Position numbers and translations under genes: made by a program
Part shown: piece after piece, positions 12,001 through 18,995 of the stretch
Numbering within the stretch: the stretch's first letter is position 1
Layout of the letters: each line of letters opens with the position of its first letter
Notes under the pieces: model-generated
Told to the model about the DNA's origin: nothing
Database searches by the model: none
What the model saw: only the letters and a program-made list of their open reading frames with translations
DNA from: Bradyrhizobium liaoningense
GTDB lineage: Bacteria > Pseudomonadota > Alphaproteobacteria > Rhizobiales > Xanthobacteraceae
Reading direction: 5' to 3'
Length of the DNA stretch: 64,000 bases
Assembly (NCBI RefSeq): GCF_018130955.1
Contig: NZ_JAFCJM010000008.1
Location: 1-64,000 of the forward strand

Positions 12001-12105
12001 TTTCGCGGCGATGGGCGCTGCCTTGGCAGGTTTGTTATCGGCCGCCTTCGGAGCAGCAGCCTTGGTGTCAGCTTTGGCGGGGGGCTTCGGGGAGGTTTTT
12101 GGCAT
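9040..12105 (-). CDS. polA: DNA polymerase I, proofreading site apparently lost
   Basis: Pol I (1021 residues) fills gaps and removes RNA primers. After a Lys/Ala/Pro-rich leader (residues 1-45), the 5'-3' exonuclease domain starts at VFLVDGSSYIFRAYHALPP. Polymerase motifs A (DYSQIELRLLAEIAD), B (KAINFGIIYG) and C (LLQVHDELIFEV) are intact. In the middle domain the 3'-5' exonuclease residues are gone: E. coli DTE is IEVK-type here near residue 433, the Asp424 region reads NAKFIAVL, and the YxxxD motif reads HSAER. ATG 12105 is chosen because GGAGG-like bases and the usual leader begin there; upstream sequence is repeat DNA. Confidence 0.95.
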   Translation of the reverse strand: MPKTSPKPPAKADTKAAAPKAADNKPAKAAPIAAKAAGKGDHVFLVDGSSYIFRAYHALPPLNRKSDGLQVNAVLGFCNMLWKLLRDMPADNRPTHLAIVFDKSEVTFRNKIYPEYKAHRPPAPDDLIPQFALIREAVRAFDLPCLEQAGFEADDLIATYARQASERGAIATIVSSDKDLMQLVNDKITMYDTMKDRRIGISEVIEKFGVPPEKVVEVQALAGDSTDNVPGVPGIGIKTAAQLIVEYGDLEQLLFRAGEIKQPKRREALIENAEKARISRQLVLLDDKVKLDVPLDDLAVHEPDARKLIAFLKAMEFTTLTRRVADYSQIDPANVEADATNSSEARSGAASAATLAKPAGASGDLFAAPAASAKGGDKGDKGASLKGTPVSLAEAHAEAARKARIDRTKYQTVRTPDQLKALIARIHDAGHVAIEVKANAEDPMQADICGIALALGPNDAAYIPLAHKQPGGGAGLFDAGLAPDQMKFEAAVTALKPVLESKGILKVGYNAKFIAVLLAQAGITLRNHDDAELISYVLDAGRGSHALESLAERWLGHAVLAESELVGSGKNKLTFDQVAIDKATEHSAERADVTLRLWNVLKPRLVAEHMTAVYETLERPLTSVLARMERRGISIDRQVLSRLSGDFAQTAARVEAEIQEIAGEPVNVGSPKQIGDILFGKMGLPGGTKTKTGAWSTTAQVLDELAEQGHDFPKKILEWRQVSKLKSTYTDALPNYVHPQTHRVHTTYALAATTTGRLSSNEPNLQNIPVRTEDGRKIRRAFIATPGHKLVSADYSQIELRLLAEIADIPVLKQAFKDGLDIHAMTASEMFGVPIKGMPSEIRRRAKAINFGIIYGISAFGLANQLGIAREEASAYIKKYFERFPGIRAYMDETREFCRQHGYVTTLFGRKCHYPDIKASNASVRAFNERAAINARLQGTAADIIRRAMTRVEDALAAKKLSAQMLLQVHDELIFEVPDAEVEATLPVVQHVMQDAPFPAVLLSVPLHVDARAAKNWDEAH

Positions 12106-12633
12106 GGCCGCAATGTATGAATTTTTGCGGGCTTTGACAGCCTTGGGCGGAGGAATTTCGAGCTGATTCCCACACTCAAATCGTCGTCCCGGCGAAGGCC
12201 GGGCCCCATACCCACAGGGAGATTTTTGACGAAGACTCGGAGTCATCTCCCGCCATAACCCAATCCTGGGGATATGGAAGCAAGGGCTTTTTCTCGGGAT
12301 TTTTGCAGTGTTTGCTTGGCCGGGCCCCAATAGGCCCTTTGCTCATATGGCGCCGGGGCTGAAACACCGCGACACGGGCCGACTCTATCTCAGCATGTGA
12401 ACCTGTAGCGGCACCACCCGCAAATTTAATGCTTGGGCCTTTTCGGTGGCACCTTTGTGTCAGGCGCGCCGAGTTCTTCTGACAGAGCAGAGCCTTATGC
12501 CTGCCATTGTCGGACCACCCAACAATAAGTGTTGGTTTTCATTGAAGAATTGCTGTTGACGGTGTCCCGCTCACTTTGTTCGGATCGCCGCTGATCAACC
12601 GTGTCCTGCGGGAAACTCTGAGAGAGGTCAGTG
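12106..12633. other. Gene-free junction between polA and the accessory island
   Basis: This 528-base stretch holds a family A palindrome (12181-12230) upstream of polA. It is followed by GC-poorer sequence with a small hairpin near 12518-12536 (CCAAC...GTTGG then TTTT). I see no convincing gene, tRNA or long direct repeat here. It should contain the polA promoter, the island promoter and the left island junction. Confidence 0.6.
12181..12230. repeat. Family A palindrome, half copy
   Basis: TCGTCGTCCCGGCGAAGGCC followed by GGGCCCCATACCCACAGGGAG matches the left arm and spacer of the family A element at 60504. The right arm has decayed beyond clear recognition, although CCATAACCCAATCCTGGG persists about 55 bases on. 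Confidence 0.7.
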
Positions 12634-12939
12634 ATGATCACCACGGCAAAAACCGACGACGTCATGCGGTCCGCCGCGACCGTAGCGGAGCAGCCCGAGC
12701 CGATGCTGAACGAGGCGCAGGTGCTGCAGCTCATCCCGGTGGCAAGGACCACGTTGCATCGGATGATCAAGAAAGGGACGTTTCCGAAAGGCGTCTACGT
12801 CTCGCCGAATCGCGTGCTGTGGCGCGCGAGCGAGGTGGCACGCTGGCAGCTTACGGTCAACGAGCGTGTCCCGAACCGTGGCCGTGGTCCGGGACGTCGC
12901 AAGCGCGTCGCCCGCGAGCAGGCGGGGGCGCAGTCATGA
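12634..12939 (+). CDS. AlpA-family excisionase/transcriptional regulator
   Basis: The 101-residue product has the small winged-helix arrangement of AlpA/MerR-like phage regulators: MLNEAQVLQLIPVARTTLHR then MIKKGTFPKGVYVSPNRVLW and ASEVARWQL at residues 25-80, with a basic tail (GRGPGRRKRVAREQ). AlpA proteins control excision or early transcription in prophages and satellites. AGAGAGG stands six bases before ATG 12634; the GTG at 12631 is an alternative. Its stop overlaps the next start (ATGA), so it heads an operon. Confidence 0.85.
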   Translation: MITTAKTDDVMRSAATVAEQPEPMLNEAQVLQLIPVARTTLHRMIKKGTFPKGVYVSPNRVLWRASEVARWQLTVNERVPNRGRGPGRRKRVAREQAGAQS

Positions 12940-13823
12940 CCAGCGAGTATTTTCAGACAAGTATGAAAAAGGGTCGCGGTCGGTCGCAGCGGTCAAAAGA
13001 CCTGATCCAAGCCATGTACGACATCGTCGAGGAGGCTCAACCGATCACCGGGCGCGGTGTCGGCTACAAACTTTTCTCGCGCGACCTGATCCCATCGATG
13101 AGCAGGAACGACATGCAAGCCGTCTACCGGCTGCTGAAAGAAGCCCGTGAAGAAGGCTCGATCCCGTGGGATTGGATCGTCGACGAGACCCGCGAGCTGG
13201 AGCAAGTCTCAACCTGGGACGACCCAGCGGCCTTTGTCCGTTGTGTGGCCCGTTCCTATCGGCGCGACTTCTGGATTCAGCAACCGCAACGCGTCGAAGT
13301 CTGGAGCGAGAAAGGCACCGTGCGCGGGGTGCTGCAGCCGGTGCTTGACGAATATGGCGTCGGCTTTCGCGTCATGCACGGGTTCGGCAGTGCCACCATC
13401 ATCAACGATGTGGCGCAGCAGGATGATGACGGCCGTCCGCTGACCATCCTTTACATCGGCGATTATGATCCGAGCGGGCTTTATATGTCGGAGGTCGACA
13501 TTCCCGAACGGCTCAAACGTTACGGCGGCAACCATGTCTTCGTCCGGCGGATTGCACTGCTTCGCCGCGACTGCGATCGTCTCGGCAGGCGGCCTGCCTT
13601 CAATGTGAAGGAGAAGAAGAAGGACCCGCGCGCGCCGTGGTTTCGCAAGACCTATGGGCAGCTGTGCTGGGAGCTGGACGCGATGGACCCCAACGATCTG
13701 CGTGCCCGCGTCGACGTGGAAATTGGGATGTATATCGAACCTGACGCTTGGGAACGTTGCCGGGTCATTGACCAAGCCGAGCGCGAATCCCTGCGCCATG
13801 TTCTGGACAAGTGGAATCAATGA
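12936..13823 (+). CDS. Toprim protein, Spo11/topoisomerase VI-A-like
   Basis: The 295-residue protein has an N-terminal winged-helix-like region (about 20-90: PITGRGVGYKLFSRDLIP and VYRLLKEAREEGSIPWDWIV). It is followed by a Toprim-like core with LTILYIGDYDPSGLYMSE at about 165-185, an acidic DxD centre preceded by a hydrophobic strand, and DIPERLKRYG. This architecture is seen in TopoVI-A/Spo11 relatives encoded by phages and islands. Whether it cuts DNA is unknown, and I do not see an unambiguous catalytic tyrosine. It overlaps alpA by four bases. Confidence 0.65.
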   Translation: MTSEYFQTSMKKGRGRSQRSKDLIQAMYDIVEEAQPITGRGVGYKLFSRDLIPSMSRNDMQAVYRLLKEAREEGSIPWDWIVDETRELEQVSTWDDPAAFVRCVARSYRRDFWIQQPQRVEVWSEKGTVRGVLQPVLDEYGVGFRVMHGFGSATIINDVAQQDDDGRPLTILYIGDYDPSGLYMSEVDIPERLKRYGGNHVFVRRIALLRRDCDRLGRRPAFNVKEKKKDPRAPWFRKTYGQLCWELDAMDPNDLRARVDVEIGMYIEPDAWERCRVIDQAERESLRHVLDKWNQ

Positions 13824-13832
13824 CCACACACC

Positions 13833-13858
13833 AGCCCGGCCTTGGAAGCCGGGCTTTT
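13833..13858 (+). terminator. Rho-independent terminator
   Basis: AGCCCGGC pairs perfectly with GCCGGGCT across a seven-base loop (CTTGGAA) and is followed by TTTTGCATTTT. It begins ten bases after the stop codon of the Toprim gene and would end the alpA-Toprim transcript. Confidence 0.85.
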
Positions 13859-13906
13859 GCATTTTGGGCTGAGGGGCGACAGCGAGAGCGAAAAGGAAAT
13901 TCCAAA

Positions 13907-14131
13907 ATGGAAGGTGAGAACGCCGTCAGGCTAGACGAACAGGGGCGATGCCCTGTCTGCAACGAAGCGCCGCAAGTCAAGAAATACACCAGCGAGCGCG
14001 TGTGCCCGAAGTGTCAGCGCGCGTTTGATCCCAAGACCGGCGAGCAAGTCGCAAGTCTCGCTTGGGATCGTGTACGCGATTCATCGCCACCCAAGTTCAA
14101 ACATGCACTAGGGCCGAAATGGAAAGTTTGA
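13907..14131 (+). CDS. Small zinc-ribbon protein
   Basis: The 74-residue product has a CPVCNEAP...RVCPKCQRAF pair of CxxC knuckles about 17 residues apart, a four-cysteine zinc ribbon. The remainder is charged and lacks a signal peptide. AAAAGGAAA lies before ATG 13907. It lies in the satellite-like block between two hairpin terminators, so it may be its own transcript. No specific role can be assigned. Confidence 0.7.
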   Translation: MEGENAVRLDEQGRCPVCNEAPQVKKYTSERVCPKCQRAFDPKTGEQVASLAWDRVRDSSPPKFKHALGPKWKV

Positions 14132-14144
14132 GCACCTGATGCGC

Positions 14145-14184
14145 GAAACCCGCCCAAAAGCGGCTTGGCTCGCGGGCGGGTTTC
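14145..14184 (+). terminator. Hairpin after the zinc-ribbon gene
   Basis: GAAACCCGCCC (14145-14155) pairs with GGGCGGGTTTC (14174-14184) around an 18-base loop that is itself partly self-complementary. Only a short T run is present within the 3' arm. It begins 13 bases downstream of the zinc-ribbon stop and could be a terminator. Confidence 0.6.
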
Positions 14185-14238
14185 AACAGATCAAGAGCGA
14201 AAAGGGCAATCGATCATTCCGGGCTGGGAGACGATCCA

Positions 14239-15273
14239 ATGCGTCGACAGTCTAACTCTGCGAGCGCCGCGCAAGCAAGCCGCGACTTTGACAACTGGGT
14301 GGATCGCGCCCGTGCCGTCACGCTGGAAGATGTGCTGAGACTGCGCGGCATCTCTCTGAAGGGCAAGAATGGCAAGCTTGCCGGGCCATGTCCGCGCTGC
14401 GGTGGCCGGGACAGATTCTCTGTCAACTGCAGCAAGCAAGTCTTCTTTTGTCGCCACTGCGATCAGGGCAATGGCGGATCGATCAGTCTCGTCAAATTCA
14501 TCGACGACTGCGACTTCCTGACGGCCGTCGAGTCGTTGACCGGCGAGCCGCCGCCAAAACGCGATCACAGGGAAACCGACGACGAGCGCCGCGCCCGTGA
14601 GCAGCGCGCCATTGAACGGCGCGAACGGCTGGCACGTGAGCAGCGCGAGCGTGAGATGCGCGAAGCCGCTGAGTTACGCGACAAGATTCAATACTGCGAT
14701 CAGCTCTGGGCCGAGACGGTGCCGCTGCCGCTGGAAGCCATCGCGTATTTCGCGCGGCGACGCATCCATCTCGATGATGTACCCGATCAGGGCGGGCTGC
14801 GCTTTCATCCGCGCTGCCCATTCGATGGCGTGATCCTACCGTGCATTCTCGCCCGCTTCACCGATGCGGTGTCCAACACACCGGGCGGCGTCTGGCGTCG
14901 TCCGCTCAGTGGCGAGAAACCGAAGTCGTTGGCGCCAATCAAGGATCACGTCATCCGGCTATGGCCGGATGAGTACGTCACACTGAGCCTGACAGTTGGC
15001 GAAGGCGTCGAGACGACATTGGATGCCGCCACCAAGAAGCAGCATCGCAATGCGCTGCTGCGCCCGGCGTGGGCGTGTGGACATGCCGACAATCTGCGCA
15101 ACTTTCCGATTCTCAGCGGCATCGAATGTCTGACCATTGTCGCCGATGCTGACGCCAGCAGCACGGGACAGGACGCCGCGCGCGCGTGCGCGAAGCGATG
15201 GGCGGCGGCAGATCGCGAAGCCGACGTGCTAATCCCCGACAAGATCGGCACCGATTTCAATGACATTGAGTGA
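14239..15273 (+). CDS. DNA primase with CHC2-type zinc finger and Toprim region
   Basis: The 344-residue protein has an N-terminal zinc finger (about 50-75: CPRCGGRDRFSVN...VFFCRHCDQGNGGS). A long Arg/Glu-rich helix follows (residues 110-150). The C-terminal half is Toprim-like, with LTVGEGVETTLDAATK, PAWACGHADNL and LTIVADADASSTGQDAA (the DxD acidic pair). This is the layout of phage and satellite primases. ATG 14239 is preceded by GGGAGACG. It ends overlapping the next gene's region and probably forms a replication unit with it. Confidence 0.85.
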   Translation: MRRQSNSASAAQASRDFDNWVDRARAVTLEDVLRLRGISLKGKNGKLAGPCPRCGGRDRFSVNCSKQVFFCRHCDQGNGGSISLVKFIDDCDFLTAVESLTGEPPPKRDHRETDDERRAREQRAIERRERLAREQREREMREAAELRDKIQYCDQLWAETVPLPLEAIAYFARRRIHLDDVPDQGGLRFHPRCPFDGVILPCILARFTDAVSNTPGGVWRRPLSGEKPKSLAPIKDHVIRLWPDEYVTLSLTVGEGVETTLDAATKKQHRNALLRPAWACGHADNLRNFPILSGIECLTIVADADASSTGQDAARACAKRWAAADREADVLIPDKIGTDFNDIE

Positions 15274-15281
15274 GCCGCGTT

Positions 15282-16517
15282 ATGAACGAGCAGTTTCACG
15301 GTGAGCACTACGGGCCGTCATCGTCGTCGGGAAACAGCAATGCCGGTTTCCGCTGCAGCACGCTCGCCGAAGTGCACGACGTCTTTCGCCGCTGGCTGGG
15401 CGATGACTATGACATGGATAGCCTGGATGCCGTGCTGGCTGTCGCCGCAAGCGAGCGTTTGCCAGGCGATCCGGCGTGGTTGCTGGTGATCTCGGGCAGC
15501 GGCAACGCCAAGACGGAAACCGTGCAAGCCGTCGCCGGACTCGGTGCGCATATCATCTCGACGATCGCCAGCGACGGCGCGTTGCTGTCGGCATCGCCCA
15601 AGCGCCAGAAGGCCAAGGACGCGACGGGCGGATTACTGCGCGTGATCGGCAAGCGCGGCATTCTCGTGATCAAGGATGTCACGTCGATTCTGAGCACAGC
15701 GCGCGAAATTCGTGGCGCCATCCTCGCCGCACTGCGCGAGATTCATGACGGCCGTTGGGTGCGCAACGTCGGCAGCGACGGCGGGCAAACGCTAATCTGG
15801 GAAGGGCGAATCGTCGTGATCGGCGCGTGCACGACGGCATGGGACGCAACACATTCCGTTGTCGCCGCGATGGGCGATCGTTTCGTGACGATCCGTCCGG
15901 ACTCACGCAAGGGCCGTCTCAACAACGGACTACGTGCGATGCGCAACACCGGCAGCGAGACTGCGATGCGTCACGACATGGCGGAAGCCGTGGCCGGGCT
16001 CGTCGGCAACATCGACGTAGACAAGCCGTATTGCTTGACCGCTGACGACGAGACGAAGATCGTTGCAGCAGCCGAATTGGTGACGTTGGCGCGGACTGGC
16101 GTCGAGACCGATTATCGCGGCGACGTGCTCGATGCCCATGATCCGGAAGCGCCGACCCGGCTGGCCAAGCAGTTAACGCAGATCATGCGCGGCGCGATGG
16201 CGATCGGCATGTCGCACGGTAATGCACTGCGTCTCGTCATCCGCTGTGCGAGAGATTCGATGCCGCAACTGCGGCTGGCTGTGCTGTGCGACGTAGCGAA
16301 GCATCCGGACTCGCCGGTGATCGAGATCAGGCGACGGCTGCAGAAGCCAAGGACAACCATCGATCGGACACTGCAAGCGCTTCATATTCTGGGCTTGCTG
16401 GTTTGCCGCGAAGAAGAGCGGGCACGCGGCGGGCAGATCGTGCAAGTCCGCTTCTACAAGCTGGCGGATGACATCAGCATCGACCCGATCACAGTTCCTG
16501 TCCGGAAAAGTAAGTAG
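15282..16517 (+). CDS. P-loop ATPase/helicase-like replication protein
   Basis: The 411-residue protein carries a Walker A-like loop, LVISGSGNAKTETVQ, at about residue 70, and RGILVIKDVTSILS at about 125 as a candidate Walker B. The C-terminal 80 residues resemble a winged helix (DVAKHPDSPVIEIRRRLQ, RTLQALHILGLLVC). It follows the primase by 8 bases, which supports a role in element replication. GTG 15270 is an alternative start. The stop codon lies inside a 20-base inverted repeat. Confidence 0.7.
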   Translation: MNEQFHGEHYGPSSSSGNSNAGFRCSTLAEVHDVFRRWLGDDYDMDSLDAVLAVAASERLPGDPAWLLVISGSGNAKTETVQAVAGLGAHIISTIASDGALLSASPKRQKAKDATGGLLRVIGKRGILVIKDVTSILSTAREIRGAILAALREIHDGRWVRNVGSDGGQTLIWEGRIVVIGACTTAWDATHSVVAAMGDRFVTIRPDSRKGRLNNGLRAMRNTGSETAMRHDMAEAVAGLVGNIDVDKPYCLTADDETKIVAAAELVTLARTGVETDYRGDVLDAHDPEAPTRLAKQLTQIMRGAMAIGMSHGNALRLVIRCARDSMPQLRLAVLCDVAKHPDSPVIEIRRRLQKPRTTIDRTLQALHILGLLVCREEERARGGQIVQVRFYKLADDISIDPITVPVRKSK

Positions 16518-16576
16518 ATATATAGTCAGATAGTAAAATAAGGGGCTTCATACGGTTACTTACTTTCCCGGACAGG
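16497..16576. other. Long hairpin: 20-bp inverted repeat around an AT-rich loop
   Basis: CCTGTCCGGAAAAGTAAGTA (16497-16516) and TACTTACTTTCCCGGACAGG (16557-16576) are complementary at 19 of 20 positions. The 40-base loop is markedly AT-rich (ATATATAGTCAGATAGTAAAA). The left arm overlaps the last codons and stop of the ATPase gene. It has no U-tract, so it is not a standard terminator. An mRNA-end structure or a DNA site such as a replication origin or recombination site would fit. Confidence 0.75.
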
Positions 16577-16647
16577 ACGCGTTTTGGCGCGGCAAATAAA
16601 GAAAACTTGTATCGGCACAATGACTTGAACTCGATAACGAGGGTTCC

Positions 16648-16785
16648 ATGCCCGGCCGTCACCTGCCCCGCACGACGCGCCTGAAACTTCGCCATGGCGT
16701 CAAGGTCTCCGTCCATCGCGGCTGGCCGCCCGGCCGAGTGCCCGCCGAGAGCCGTGCGCCGGACGATCCGAAGCGATCGGGTTAA
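16648..16785 (+). CDS. Small basic protein, 45 residues
   Basis: An open frame from ATG 16648 encodes MPGRHLPRTTRLKLRHGVKV then a Pro/Arg-rich tail. About four fifths of its third codon positions are G or C, as in the neighbouring real genes, which supports coding. There is no recognisable domain and no strong ribosome site. Its 3' end overlaps the start region of the next gene in another frame. Confidence 0.4.
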   Translation: MPGRHLPRTTRLKLRHGVKVSVHRGWPPGRVPAESRAPDDPKRSG

Positions 16786-17041
16786 TCTGACGGACGAACA
16801 GAAACAGCTCCTTAAGGTCATCTACGACGGCCCAACGAAGGAGCATGTCGTGCAGGGCGATCTCGCCGCCTATCTGGCGCTGACGACGATCTGCGGCCCT
16901 GCAACAAGCGAGCGTTATGTGCGGTTCGCCGTCGATGATGCTACAATGTGGCAAGCGGCTTCACCCGAATTGCAGGGAGTTATCGGCCGCGATGCAAAGG
17001 GCCGTCTCTATTTTTCTGGCAGAGCCGTCCTGACAACATAG
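16754..17041 (+). CDS. Hypothetical protein
   Basis: The frame encodes about 95 residues from GTG 16754; an ATG at 16694 in the same frame gives 115 but lacks a ribosome site. The body reads LTDEQKQLLKVIYDGPTKEH and ends LYFSGRAVLTT. It looks soluble with no known domain. The segment is in the small-gene cluster downstream of the replication genes. Start choice is uncertain. Confidence 0.5.
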   Translation: MRRTIRSDRVNLTDEQKQLLKVIYDGPTKEHVVQGDLAAYLALTTICGPATSERYVRFAVDDATMWQAASPELQGVIGRDAKGRLYFSGRAVLTT

Positions 17042-17050
17042 GTGATTTCG

Positions 17051-17338
17051 ATGGCTGGCATCATGAAGCGTGCTTGGTTCAGTGCGGCGGAGCGAGACCG
17101 GCGCATCGTTTCGTCCGTGCTGGGCGATAAGCAGCTTGCGCTGATGGACAAGGCGAATGCCGAAGTCGACGCCTTGCTGCGCAGGCGTCGTGCGAAGGCC
17201 AAGGCTAACGCCTTGCTGCGCAGGGTTCGTGCGAACGCCAAGGCTAAGGCCAAGGCTAAGGCCTTGTTGCGCAGACTTCGTGGTCGCACGGCGAGGGCCA
17301 AGGCTAACGCCCTGCTGCGCAGACTTCCTGGGAGCTAA
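17051..17338 (+). CDS. Lys/Ala/Arg-rich repeat protein (histone H1-like tail)
   Basis: The ~95-residue product has an N-terminal third with ordinary composition (MAGIMKRAWFSAAERDRRIV). From about residue 40 it consists of repeats built on ALLRRxR followed by AKAKANA. The tail is extremely basic, resembling histone H1-like or DNA-binding tails of bacteria. GTG 17042 is an alternative start. Function is unknown; nucleic-acid binding is inferred only from composition. Confidence 0.6.
   Translation: MAGIMKRAWFSAAERDRRIVSSVLGDKQLALMDKANAEVDALLRRRRAKAKANALLRRVRANAKAKAKAKALLRRLRGRTARAKANALLRRLPGS
17171..17338 (+). repeat. In-frame imperfect tandem repeat
   Basis: Units start with GCC(T/C)TG(C/T)TGCGCAG at 17171, 17210, 17261 and 17309, giving unit lengths of 39, 51, 48 and about 27 bases, all multiples of three. 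The variable part is made of GCCAAGGCTAA blocks repeated one to three times, consistent with slippage expansion. Confidence 0.8.
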
Positions 17339-17378
17339 GCAGACGCTATCAGCGTTCAATTGGTAGGGGATTGATCCG

Positions 17379-17684
17379 ATGGCAAGCAACAAAGAAGACC
17401 AGACGACTGCTCCTCCGCTCTCGAACATTACGATGGCGCAGGCTACCGAGCTGCGCGCCGAGATCACGCGGCTTCATGCTGAGCTGCATCAAGCCAGGAT
17501 CGATCTGCATCGAACCACAGACGAGCTGAATCAGAAGCAGAAACAGATCGACGACAATAAACGGGCATACGACGGCTGGCGTGTCTCCGTAGATCGGTTG
17601 CAGGAGGAGCTGCTGGCCGTCAGAGAGCGCAACATTGAGCTGCGAGACAAATTGCTGGCGGTACATCGAGCCGTGAGTGAGTAG
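17379..17684 (+). CDS. Coiled-coil hypothetical protein
   Basis: The 101-residue protein is almost entirely helical with heptad-like spacing from about residue 20 (ELRAEITRLHAELHQARIDL, then RLQEELLAVRERNIELRDKL). This predicts a long coiled coil. It has no Cys and no membrane segment. It is followed after 10 bases by another helical protein. No family is recognised. Confidence 0.55.
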   Translation: MASNKEDQTTAPPLSNITMAQATELRAEITRLHAELHQARIDLHRTTDELNQKQKQIDDNKRAYDGWRVSVDRLQEELLAVRERNIELRDKLLAVHRAVSE

Positions 17685-17694
17685 GCAAGCAAAA

Positions 17695-18261
17695 ATGACG
17701 CGCGAAGAACTTGCAGAAATGGATCGACAGAACGCTGATTGCGATCTCTTGCTGCGCCGGATGGGCGAGCGCCGCATTGCAAGCGGCGACGACGATGATA
17801 TCCGGCGCACCAACTGGATGCCGTCGCATCGCTCGCGTCGAGAGCAAGGTACGACGGTTGACAAGCGTGTCGTTGAGCAGATGGTTCGCGAGATGCAGTC
17901 CCCGCAGCATAGTCAAGGTTATGTCGAAGGCTGGACGCGTTTTGTCGACCAGTGCATCGATCGGCGCGACCTGCTCGACAAGGATTTCCACGACAAGTTC
18001 GTCGACTGGTACACCAACATGCTCGCCGAGGAAGTCGGTCGGATCGAGCGCGGCATTAGAAACGATCTTGTCCAACGACAAGATACCGAGATCGCCGCGT
18101 TGCGCGCCGAGGTTACGGTGTTGCGCGCGCAGGTCAGTGAGCTGGTCGACATCACGCAAGGGTTGGCGGCCGACATCGCCGAACTGCAAGCCGATATGGG
18201 TGATGCGATGGATCGATCCGGCAATGTGACGAAGTTGAGGAAGCGCAATGCGGCTGCCTGA
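17695..18261 (+). CDS. Hypothetical protein with C-terminal coiled coil
   Basis: This 188-residue product has an acidic/basic N-terminal part (MTREELAEMDRQNADCDLLL), a middle helical part (FVDQCIDRRDLLDKDFHDKF) and a C-terminal coiled coil (IAALRAEVTVLRAQVSELVD). The start at ATG 17695 lies 10 bases after the previous stop. It overlaps the next gene by 14 bases. Tight packing of three small genes suggests one transcript. Function unknown. Confidence 0.6.
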   Translation: MTREELAEMDRQNADCDLLLRRMGERRIASGDDDDIRRTNWMPSHRSRREQGTTVDKRVVEQMVREMQSPQHSQGYVEGWTRFVDQCIDRRDLLDKDFHDKFVDWYTNMLAEEVGRIERGIRNDLVQRQDTEIAALRAEVTVLRAQVSELVDITQGLAADIAELQADMGDAMDRSGNVTKLRKRNAAA

Positions 18262-18478
18262 CTTGGAACGGTTTTGTAGGATTTATGAGGATACGCGCCG
18301 GCGCGTTGCGGCTGGTGAAGCATATCCGTTCATCGAGGATCGGTTTCGGCTTGGTGTGCTGCTCGCCTTGGTGCGGCGCGTGGTCAGCCATTCACACGGA
18401 CTGACCTATGACCAACGGCTCGCGTTGTCGAACGAACTGCTAGGAGCAAGTGACGAGATCTCGCATCGTCGGGATTGA
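18248..18478 (+). CDS. Hypothetical protein
   Basis: A 76-residue soluble protein (MRLPDLERFCRIYEDTRRRV...) rich in Arg and Leu. Its start lies within the end of the previous gene, and its final bases lie near the HNH gene leader. No domain is recognised. Confidence 0.5.
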   Translation: MRLPDLERFCRIYEDTRRRVAAGEAYPFIEDRFRLGVLLALVRRVVSHSHGLTYDQRLALSNELLGASDEISHRRD

Positions 18479-18546
18479 CCGATAGGTTCTCGGTCAAGGC
18501 GGCCAGGCGCGGTTACCAGAGCGCTGCAGCAATAAGGAACGCGTCG

Positions 18547-18891
18547 ATGGTCTACGATGAGGTTGAGAGATGGCGAGGTTCCGCGCGGTGGCGGCGACGC
18601 GTGCGGTTCCAGTTGGCCACCAACCCCCTTTGCCGAATGTGTGCCGAGCAGGGTGTGGTAGCGAGTGCAACAGTCGTCGATCACGTCATCCCGCATCGCG
18701 GTGATCAGCAGTTGTTCTGGTTCGGCGACTTGGCCTCCCTATGCGCCAGCCATCATTCGAAGGACAAACAGCAGGCCGAAACGAAGGGCTACACGACCGC
18801 GATCGGCGCAGATGGTTATCCGACCGACGTGCAGCATCCGTTCTATCGAGCAGGTTGTGCAGAAACAAAAAGACACCCGGGGGGCGAGTAA
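18547..18891 (+). CDS. HNH endonuclease
   Basis: The 114-residue protein has a CRMC knuckle, the VVDHVIPHRGD histidine-containing strand and LCASHHSKDKQ, the ordered elements of a phage-type HNH domain (residues 30-90). AAGGA precedes ATG 18547. HNH proteins next to a terminase small subunit commonly assist packaging of cos-type phage DNA, and a terminase small subunit gene follows here. That role is inferred from neighbourhood. Confidence 0.85.
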   Translation: MVYDEVERWRGSARWRRRVRFQLATNPLCRMCAEQGVVASATVVDHVIPHRGDQQLFWFGDLASLCASHHSKDKQQAETKGYTTAIGADGYPTDVQHPFYRAGCAETKRHPGGE

Positions 18892-18995
18892 TCCGTTTTC
18901 GCCACAACCCAGAGTTTCACGCGGCGGGGCGACCAAATCGTGCTAAACATCCAGTTTCCCCGAGGCTCAGCCGGTCACCGCTAAAGGCCAAAACG

